A DNA stretch of 64,000 nt from Lytechinus pictus (Eukaryota > Echinodermata > Echinoidea > Temnopleuroida > Toxopneustidae): contig NC_087251.1 of the NCBI RefSeq assembly GCF_037042905.1, forward strand, positions 38,188,373 through 38,252,372. The letters run 5' to 3'. How positions within the stretch are numbered: the first letter of the stretch is position 1; the number at the start of each line of letters is the position of its first letter. The notes below the pieces were generated by a model. It was given only the letters and a program-made list of their open reading frames with translations, was not told the origin of the DNA and searched no databases. A program made the translations under genes and the position numbers. Below, one piece after another: positions 55,764 to 64,000 of the stretch.

Positions 55764-58446
55764 AGGCGGATCCAGCTTTTGGCGAAAGGGGGGCGCACTA
55801 CCGAGCGGCGCACATATTTTTGCACTTCACCGGCGCCATAAAAGAAAATGTTGAAAAAGGGGTAAAGTCTGACCCTGTCAAATGCTCTTTTCAAAATGTA
55901 AGATTTCCAGTCATGCCATTTTGCATGACCACACGCAGATAATATTTCCGGGGGGGGGGGGGGCAAGACTCGAAAATTTGGTGCACATCTCACATTTTTC
56001 ATAGTTTTCATAAAATAATAAGGAAAAAAAATTGTTTTTCACAACAGCAGCTCGCGAATGTGCCCCCCCCTTCCCCCTTGCTGCGTACGACCATTCCCTG
56101 AAGTCCACTTCATATCTCATTATAACAGAAAATATACATCAATTTATCCATATAATCTTTCTAAAACATATATATAGAGAGATTGAAAAACTTATTAAAG
56201 AAAGAAACAAGCAAAAATGAACACAAAATTATGCATGTTGTGTGCGATTTCAAAATCTCGTGTATTAACCCTTTTATTGCGATGAGGGCGAGGCCAATAC
56301 TTTTGTATATTAATAGAGATACAAGTTTTTTTAACTATATGTATATATATATATACACAGGGGCGTCGATCCTTTTTTTTAAGATTTGGGGGGCAAAATC
56401 ATGAATCAACTTCCCAAAGGCGCTCGATATCACACAAAACAAACAAACTCACACAAACACACACACACACATATGCATATATATATATATATTTATATAA
56501 CTCATGAGATAGAAACACATATGTCACCAACAAATTAATGCGAGCGCGAAGCGCGAGCTGAATTTTTTTAGTATATTGACCTGAAAACAGGAAAAAGGTG
56601 CCTGTTTAGGACTGTTTGTAGTAACTCATGAGCTGAAATTTCTTTATATTCTGACCAGAAAGCTTGATATTCTATGCATTTTTGGTACCAATGATTAAGA
56701 TGGGTATCTAAAAAAAAAAAGATGCAAGCGCGAAGCGCGAGCTTAAAATTTTGATATTTCGATCTGAAAAAATGACAGTTTAATGGACGTTTGTAATAAA
56801 GAACAAAATTATATCCAGCAAAAGATTATTGCAAATCGAAGCGGGAGTTCTTTTGACATTTAGTCCTGAATAAGGGACATTCTATTCACCTATTTAATCA
56901 TGAAAAGTATGGGGTTTTGCTACAGAAATGATGCGAGGGCGAAGCGCGAGCTGAAAATTTTTATATTCCAATCTGAGAAGCGGATAATTTAAGCACGATT
57001 TTAAATAAAGAACGAGTTGTGTAGCTCAATCTCAATATACGACTGGTAACTGGTTGCGTAATTATATACACTCCCGGTACTTGCAACGGGTTTTAGCAAA
57101 GTTTTGGGCTAAAATATCGAATCATCTTCATAAAACACTATATAGAAGCTGTCTTAAACTAAAGGCCATAGAGGTGGCACAATGTGGAATGTGTAAAGAA
57201 GAAAAGTGACTGACCTTCTTTTTATTAAAGCATTGGAAAATAAGATCAAAATTAAAGGATTTGCTCTACGCTTTTGAATGATTCTGGGATTTTTAAAATA
57301 AATTAAAGATTTCATGACATCTGTCATTCTGTCATTTATTGGGACCAGGGGACGCTGATTATTCTTGACCGGCGCCGATTTAGAACAAGTAGTGCTGATT
57401 ATTTTTACCGACGTCACGTAAGATTTAGGTAGCGGCAATTCATAATTGACTGGCGCCGATTTAGAACCAGGAGGCGCCGATTTAGAACCAGGAGGCGCCG
57501 ATTATTCTTGACTGGCGCCGATTTAGATTTAGGTGGAGCTGATTATTCTTGATCGGCGCCGGTTAAGACTCAGGCAGCGCTGATTTATAACCAGATGGTG
57601 CTGATTATTCTTGACCAGCCCCGATTTAGATATAGGTGGCGCTGATTATCCTTGATCGGCGCCGGTTACGAACTCAGGCAGCGCCTATTTTTCTTAACCG
57701 GCGCCGATTTCTAACCAGATGGCGCCGTTTATTCTTGCCCGGCGCCGATTTAGATTTAGGTGGAGGTGATTATTCTTGATCGGCGCCGGTTAAGACTCTG
57801 GCAGCGCCGATTTATAACCAGATGGCGCTGATTATTCTTGTCCGCGGCCCCGATTTAGATTTAGGTGGCGCTGATTATCCTTGATCGGCGCCGGTTAAGA
57901 ACTCAGGCAGCGTCGATTTTTCTGTACCGGCGCCGATTTATAACCAGATGGCGCCGATTATTTTTATCTGGTGCCGATTTAGATTTAGGTGGCGCAGATT
58001 ATCCTTGATCGGCGCCGGTTAAGACTCTGGCAGTGCCGATTTATAACCAAATGGCGCTGATTATTCTTGTCCGGCGCCGATTTAGATTAAGGTGGCGCTG
58101 ATTATTCTTGATTGGCGCCAGTTATATGCAGGCAATGCAGCGCACTGCTGATTATTTTTAACCGGCGAAGTTGTTGGGAAAAGGGTAGTTAAAAGAAAAG
58201 GAAGATGATATGATTGTGCTTTGCTGGGGGATAGTCTTTCCTTACTGTTGCTAATATTATATCAGTGTATAATTTTTTTAAGCGGCGCCTTTTCTTTTTT
58301 TTTCTTTCCTTTATTTTTATTTTTCAAGCAGCGCCTTTTCTTTCTTTTACTTTTCTTTTATATTTTTTTTGAGCGGCGCCTTTGGCGCCGCTCAAATATT
58401 AGGGGGGGCGCGCACCCCCTGCGCCACCCCCCTGGATCCGCCACTG
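55764..58446. mobile_element. hAT-like element with ATTAGCAT target duplication
   Basis: ATTAGCAT flanks it at 55756-55763 and 58447-58454. The left end AGGCGGATCCAGC is inverted at the right as CTGGATCCGCCACTG; the left terminus seems to have lost its CAGT. The interior carries GC-motif units (56535-56970) and the GGCGCC array. No transposase frame. Confidence 0.8.
57340..58165 (+). repeat. GGCGCC higher-order tandem array
   Basis: About 30-bp subunits, each containing the palindrome GGCGCC or a one-base variant. The marker GATCGGCGCCGGTTA recurs at 57551, 57654, 57778, 57883 and 58007 with alternating spacing of about 104 and 124, giving a ~228-bp higher-order unit. Confidence 0.9.
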
Positions 58447-58463
58447 ATTAGCATGATTAGTAA

Positions 58464-59745
58464 GACAGGGAAATGAATTAAAGATGACAAAAAGGCAAAC
58501 AAAAGCAGGAAATTAAGGTAGAATGGAATGAGGCAAAATCTAAATTGGAAAATAAAATAAAAGGGACAAGATGGGCTGCTGAGGATTGAAGATAACAAGA
58601 GGGAAAAAAAGATGGATGGTATATAGCATAATTTCGTATGAAAGTCTATTATAAACTTGCTAAATATCCAAAGCTACCGGGGGCTCTGTTCAAGAGTCAA
58701 GACCCCGTGCAGTGGAGGCTCTTAACCTGTAACCTTTAAAGGGCTCTATAACGGCCCCCTATATGGATCCTTCCGTTGAAGCACTGGCGTACGGGGGGGG
58801 GGGTTCCACAGCCAAGGGGAAATAAAAGAAAATGAAGGAGGCAGTGTAATGAGATGAATAAAATATTTTAAAAAATATATAAGACATGACATTTGCTATG
58901 ATGTAAAAATCTACCACATAATTATAATTTTATTTCAAAATGCCATTTTTCTTCTGGCTCGCTTCGCTCGCTGGCGACTTTTTTTAAAAACAAATTTTCC
59001 CACATTTGCTATGGTGTGCCCCCTCAAAATATTTGGATGATTACGGTACACAACTACATTGATTGATTGATTGATTGATCGACTAAATTTCCAAAGCGAC
59101 TATCACATAATTAGAATTTAATTTCAAAATAATTTTAAAAGACAGGGAAATAAATTAAAGATGATAAAGGCAAACAAAAGCGAGTGAAGGTAGAATGGAA
59201 TGAGGCAAAATCTAAATTGGAAAATAAAAAAAAGGGACAAGATATTACTACCGGGCTGCTGAGGATTGAAGATAACGAGCGGGAAAAAAAGATGGATGGT
59301 ATATAGCATAATTTCGTATGAAAGTCTATTATAAACTTGCTAAATATCCAAACCTACCGGGGGCTCTGTCCAAGAGTCAAGACCCCGTGCAGTGGAGGCT
59401 CTTAACTTGTAACTTTTAAAGGGCTCTATAACGGGCCCCTATATGGACCCTTCCTGCATTAACCTTTGCGTTGAAGCACTGGCGTACGGGGGGGGGGGGA
59501 TTGGTTCCACAGCCAAGGGGAAATAAAAGAATATGAAGGAGGCAGCGAAATGAGATGAATGAAATAAAAAAAATATAAGACATGATATTTGCTGTGATGT
59601 AAAAGTCTATCACACAATTCAATTTTATTTCAAAAGGCCATTTTTCTTCTGGCTCGTTTCGCTCGCTGCCGACTTTTTACAAATTTCCCCACATTTGCTA
59701 TGGTAGACCCCCTCAAAATATTTAGATGATTACGGTACACAACTG
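58464..59745. repeat. Tandem duplication, ~600-bp units
   Basis: 58464-59055 and 59141-59745 are close copies (GACAGGGAAAT.AATTAAAG, GGGGGCTCTGT.CAAGAGTC, ACTGGCGTACGGGGG, GATTACGGTACACAACT). They are offset by 677 bases with (GATT)n between them. Confidence 0.88.
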
Positions 59746-60073
59746 CAGCACTGAATTTATGTGTAGTGTGAAAGCTATATAAATATACACGCAATTTGAT
59801 TAAAATTAGTGGCCATCTGTAAGGTTTAAAATGGCTTTAATATCAAGAGGTTCCGGGGCTCTACCCCGGACCCCACTAATTTTTGCCATTAAAATGTCAA
59901 CAATTTTGCTCGAACGCTCCGCTCGCTCGCATAAATATATATTTTTTTCCGATACTCCATAATATCGCCCCCTCAACATTTTTGCCTTATGACTCCATTG
60001 CCTGCTTTATGATGTGACCGGGAAATTCTTGGTTCTTGCCCCCCCCCCAGCCACCGACCCCTGTTACGCCACT
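59746..60073. other. Centre of the fold-back element, right edge
   Basis: GGTTCCGGGGCTCTACCCCGG and CGAACGCTCCGCTCGCTCGC motifs. Ends with TGTTACGCCACTG, a CAGTGGCGTAACA terminus abutting the right arm. Confidence 0.5.
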
Positions 60074-62140
60074 GCATGCAACGGGTCAAGCTAATGTGTA
60101 TCTGGTTGCCCGAGTCGAGTTCTACAAGTTAGGATACATGGTTACCCTGGCTAGGCCGTTGGAATATCCCTGGGGGCCCCTTGAAAAAATACTTTATTTT
60201 AATTTTAAAAATGCGATAAATAGCCCTTTATTCCCTTTAATTTTGTTAATTTGAGCCCCCTAAATGTGCATGCGCCGGATCAAATCAGTGTTTATCTGGT
60301 TGCCCGAGTCGAGTTCTACAAGTTAGGATACGTGGTTACCCTGGCTAGGCCGTCGGGATATCCCTGGGGGCCCCTTGAAAATTTACTTTATTTTAATTTT
60401 TAAAATGCGATAAATAGCCCTTTATTCCCTTTAATTTTGTTAATTTTAGCCCCCTAAATGTGCATGCGCCGGGTCAAGTCAGTTTTTATCTGATTGCCCG
60501 AGTCAAGTTCTACAAGTTAGGATACGTGGTTACCCTGGCTAGGCCGTCGGGATATCCCTGGGGGCCCCTTGAAAAAATACTTTATTTTAATTTAAAAAAT
60601 GCGATAAATAGCCCTTTATTCCCTTTAATTTTGTTAATTTTAGCCCCCTAAATGTGCATGCGCCGGGTCAAATCAGTTTTTATCTGATCGCCCGAGTCAA
60701 GTTCTACAAGTTAGGATACGTGGTTACCCTGACTAGGCCGTCAGGATATCCCTGGGGGCCCCTTGAAAAAATACTTTATTTTAATTCTAAAAATGCGATA
60801 AATATCCCTTTATTCCCTTTAATTTTGTTAATTTGAGCCCCCTAAATGTGCATGCGCCGGGTCAAATCAGTGTTTATCTGGTTGCCCGAGTCAAGTTCTA
60901 CAAGTTAGGATACGTGGTTACCCTGACTAGGCCGTCGGGATATCCCTGGTGGCCCCTTGAAAAATTACTTTATTTTAATTTTAAAAATGCGATAAATAGC
61001 CCTTTATTCCCTTTAATTTTGTTAAATTTAGCCCTCTAAATGTGCATGCGCTGGGTCAAGTCAGTGTTTACCTGGTTGCCCGAGTCGATTTCTACAAGTT
61101 AGGATACATGGTTACCCTGGCTAGGCCGTTGGAATATCCCTGGGGGCCCCTTGAAAAAATACTTTATTTTAATTTAAAAAATGCGATAAATAGCCCTTTA
61201 TTCCCTTTAATTTTGTTAATTTGAGCCCCCTAAATGTGCATGCGCCGGATCAAATCAGTGTTTATCTGGTTGCCCGAGTCGAGTTCTACAAGTTAGGGTA
61301 CGTGGTTGCCCTAGCTAGGCCGTCGGGATATCCCTGGGGGCCCCTTGAAAATTTACTTTATTTTAATTTTTAAAATGCGATAATTAGCCCTTTATTCCCT
61401 TTAATTTTGTTAATTTTAGCCCCCTAAATGTGCATGCGCCGGGTCAAGTCAGTTTTTATCTGATCGCCCGAGTCAAGTTCTACAAGTTAGGATACGTGGT
61501 TACCCTGGCTAGGCCGTCGGGATATCCCTGGGGGCCCCTTGAAAAAATACTTTATTTTAATTTAAAAAATGCGATAAATGGCCCTTTATTCCCTTTAATT
61601 TTGTTAATTTGAGCCCCCTAAATGTGCATGCGCCGGGTCAAATCAGTTTTTATCTGATCGCCCGAGTCAAGTTCTATAAGTTAGGATACGTGGTTACCCT
61701 GGCTAGGCCGTCAGGATATCCCTGGGGGCCCCTTGAAAAAATACTTTATTTTAATCATCTAAAAATGCGATAAATATCTCTTTATTCCCTTTAATTTTGT
61801 TAATTTGAGCCCCCTAAATGTGCATGCGCCGGGTCAAATCAGTGTTTATCTGGTTGCCCGAGTCGAGTTCTCCAAGTTAGGATACGTGGTTACCTTGGCT
61901 AGGCTGTCGGGATATCCCTGGGGCCCCTTGAAAATTTACTTTATTTTAATTTTTAAAATGCGATAAATAGCCCTTTAAATCCCTTTAATTTTGTTAATTT
62001 GAGCCCCCTTAATGTGCATGCGCCGGGTCAAGTCAGTGTTTAACTGGTTGCCCGTGTCGAGCTCTACAAGTTAGGGTACGTGGTTACCCTGGCTAGGCCG
62101 TCGGGATATCCCTGGGGCGCCCCTTGAAAAATTACTTTAT
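60074..62140 (+). repeat. 194-bp tandem array, right arm (about 11 copies)
   Basis: Same unit as 52625-53722 in opposite orientation: TGTGCATGCGCCGGGTCAA, TACAAGTTAGGATACGTGG, GGATATCCCTGGGGGCCCCT, GCGATAAATAGCCCTTTATT. Adjacent units differ at a few sites. Confidence 0.95.
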
Positions 62141-62240
62141 TACACACACACCGCCAAAAATGGCCGGTGCCCCCCCCTGAAAAAGCAAGGACCCCCCAAT
62201 GCCCCCGGGGGGGGGGGGGAAATCCTAGCTACGCCACTGT

Positions 62241-62745
62241 CTGTGAAGGTCCGAAAACGCTGGAAATTAAAAGCCATGTTAACGTGAATTTTTGTTGCAC
62301 GTGGTCGTAACATAAAGCTATTACGTAATAGCTTCATGGTCGTATCATGCATGCACTGTACTGCGTGCCCGTGTGTATAACGTATTTCGATATGGCTGTT
62401 GGTTGTGCGAAAGACGAAATCAGAGAGCAGGAAGTGGAAAGCGAACTACCCGATTTCATTTTCGCTGTCTGCGTTTTTCCAAACAGAATCAGGGGGTAGA
62501 AAGCGTGTTCTTATTTTGTTTTTAATATATAACAAACAAAGGTATAGAATGAGGTATCAGAGAGGACTAAAAGTATTTCTGATTTCATTCTTCTGTTTTT
62601 GATCTCCAAAAATGAAATCACAACAGGGTTTTTCTCGTTGTGATTTCGTTTTTGTGTTTTCAAAGACCAATCCATGAGGTTGACTTCCGTTTTTGCTCTA
62701 CGAAAATCAGGAATGAAAAACGAATTATCCATTAGTACCCTGATT
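62241..62745 (-). repeat. Right outer arm domain
   Basis: Inverted counterpart of 52077-52518 with an extra block (TAAAGCTATTACGTAATAGCTTCATGG at 62314-62340, a palindrome around TTACGTAA) that is absent on the left. Confidence 0.8.
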
Positions 62746-62751
62746 CGGACC

Positions 62752-63072
62752 ACGGTCCGGTGCAGATGTCATAGTGCAGATGAAACAGTAGAACACTTTA
62801 TCGCCACATGTCCCCATTCCAACTCAATTCGCTTTGAGTTTATTTCCTTACTCAATGAATCTCTGAAAGACTACCCAGATGTGATCTCTTCTTATAACTC
62901 AGCAAATCCTACTCTGTTCACTTGTGTTGTGCTTCTTCCTCCTGTATCTGATCCACCAGTCTCTATCAAAGACTGCCTGCTTCTTAAGACATTATTTTTT
63001 ATCTATAAACTTCATATGTGTCGATTGAAATCTATTGATACATGCTCAAAACCTGCATATAACCATAATTAA
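62752..63072 (+). pseudogene. LINE C-terminal zinc-knuckle fragment
   Basis: Open frame to TAA with VRCRCHSADETVEHFIATCP, the C-x-C...ET-x-x-H...C motif found after the reverse transcriptase domain of I/R1/jockey-type LINEs. The rest is poorly conserved tail. The fold-back element interrupts the sequence just upstream at CGGACC. On the left flank (52045-52076) the same frame meets a stop within about seven codons. Confidence 0.75.
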
Positions 63073-64000
63073 ACTGCATGAACCGTGTCTTTACGACTTG
63101 TCCTGTCTACTCTTAACCCTGGATGATTATTTATTATGGATATAGTGACTTGGATACTATTGCCTTCATAGGGCTGATCTCCGAAAGCAGCGGAGGGAGA
63201 AAACCAGGAAGGAAGGTCGGAAAGGAAGGGAAAGAAGGCTCATACTTATTCACAGTGCACGCACCGGTCTGTCGCGAATTAAATAGCCCTACTCTTCACT
63301 TGAGTGCACTGAGCACCATCTTGCTAGTCCCTCATCCTCAGAGTGTCGGATCGTACGCACTAACCTCGTATTAGTGTGAGTGGATCGTACAGTGCATGCA
63401 CGCATAGACCAAAAACTTCGGTCTATGTAGACCAAAACTTAAGCTTCGGTCTCTGTTATGTTGGTACTTGGTTGTTCCGCTGAACTACGTCTACGTTGGC
63501 TCCACTCACCAAAATACAGACCGAAGTTCTAGCTCGATTTGTACAGGGGACTCAGTCAATGGCCATATGTTTATGTATTATTAAGTTCGGATAAAACAGG
63601 GAAGTGAAGTTGCGCGACAGCCGAAGAAAGTCACTGTTTTTTCCCCGTTTGGGTGCATTTCCGGCCAAAGTGGAATAATAATCTTTATTTTGGTACAGTT
63701 CTTTTTATATATTTTTATGAAATACAAAAATCGATGAGCCCTGTCGGGGGGATTTTGCATTGTTAACCCCCTAATGGTGGCTGCACGATAGCGAGCCGTC
63801 TGTGTACGAGGAGAAATTAAAAAAAAAAATTAAAAATGTTTAAAAACTCCTTGAAACAGACGGCTGCCAGCTGTCTAATGCACGCATAGCTCGGAATTCA
63901 GCGCAGAGTTAGAAAACAAGCCCTAGCTAAGATTTCTTATTACCGGTACCTACATTTTCTTTTGTTAAAATATTTTATTTATCACTAAAAATTTCCAAAT
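63073..64000. other. No gene recognised
   Basis: Contains a cluster of GACCGAAG/CTTCGGTC words in both orientations (63405-63530), suggesting a small palindromic element, and ordinary AT-rich sequence. No exon identified. Confidence 0.4.

Larger units (their letters stand above)
52077..62745. mobile_element. 10.7-kb fold-back element with satellite arms
   Basis: The ends AATCAGGGTAATGGATAATTC and, reverse-complemented from the right, AATCAGGGTACTAATGGATAA are inverted. CGGACC is directly repeated immediately outside (52071-52076 and 62746-62751); shifting by one base gives an 8-mer with one mismatch. Each arm has an outer unique domain of about 450 bp, a CAGTGGCGTAGCTAGG motif with G runs, then a 194-bp tandem array. 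Arms are 52077-53722 and 60074-62745. The 6.3-kb centre is a mosaic of hAT-like and GC-motif repeats. No transposase frame was found. It resembles the TU architecture but with unrelated repeats. Family unknown. Confidence 0.82.

Noticed and set aside
54242..60074. A single 5.8-kb hAT element from CAGTGGCGCC to TTACGCCACTG
   Set aside because: The termini are similar, but the flanking 8-mers (CCCCAGAC-like and CATGCAAC) do not match, so the two ends may belong to different insertions.
60036..61612. Repeated ~60-residue open frames (YKLGYVVTLARPSGYP type) in both arms of the 10.7-kb element
   Set aside because: They are one reading of a 194-bp tandem unit. The unit length is not a multiple of three, each frame ends within a unit, and the same peptide arises from every copy.

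Overview
This is a repeat-rich piece of animal nuclear genome, most likely from a sea urchin. The evidence is short exons with GT-AG introns, many tRNA-derived SINE and LINE fragments, hairpin MITEs, arrays of GCGAGCGCGAAGCGCGAGC-type motifs, and a fold-back element with 15-bp terminal repeats that resembles the TU elements described from Strongylocentrotus purpuratus. The species is inferred from repeat style, not proven.

Three protein-coding genes are visible; everything else looks like transposon, satellite or unassigned sequence. (1) Minus strand, 19980 down to 5948: the first three coding exons of a MAP4K3/MAP4K5-type (GCK/KHS) Ste20 kinase. The rest of the gene lies beyond the left edge. 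(2) Minus strand, 36631 down to 31554: a complete six-exon asparaginase-like Ntn hydrolase (ASRGL1-type isoaspartyl peptidase/L-asparaginase), 314 residues with the catalytic threonines intact. (3) Plus strand, 41153 to 49259: an eight-exon gene for a 338-residue protein with two tandem SSAT-like GNAT acetyltransferase domains. Both halves have the same intron phases and an identical 41-nt exon, so the gene arose by internal duplication. Both halves lack the catalytic tyrosine of SSAT. Genes 2 and 3 are divergent, with starts 4.5 kb apart. I see no functional link among the three genes.

Layout. 1-5.9 kb: SINE, MITEs, a hAT-like element and a LINE scrap, probably in intron 3 of the kinase. 5.9-20 kb: kinase exons and two introns of 6.0 and 7.7 kb filled with MITEs and a 4-kb inverted-arm element (13399-17435). 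20-31.5 kb: intergenic, with a 1-kb hAT-like element and a TU-like fold-back element at 22740-28336, which has an 8-bp target duplication and sits inside an older TTAA-flanked MITE. 31.5-36.6 kb: asparaginase gene. 36.6-41 kb: intergenic MITE, SINE and GC-motif arrays. 41-49.3 kb: acetyltransferase gene, with a hAT-like insertion, long TAG microsatellites and a 440-bp palindrome in its introns. 49.3-52 kb: 3' flank without visible genes. 52077-62745: a 10.7-kb element with inverted arms longer than 1.6 kb, each carrying a 194-bp tandem array (about 6 copies left, 11 right). It is flanked by CGGACC duplications and is inserted in a LINE remnant. 62.75-64 kb: LINE 3' end and unassigned sequence.

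The best candidates for something undescribed are the 10.7-kb satellite-armed fold-back element, the TU-like element with a built-in empty-site control, and the two-domain acetyltransferase with non-canonical active sites. All homology statements come from recognising sequence by eye; no search was run.
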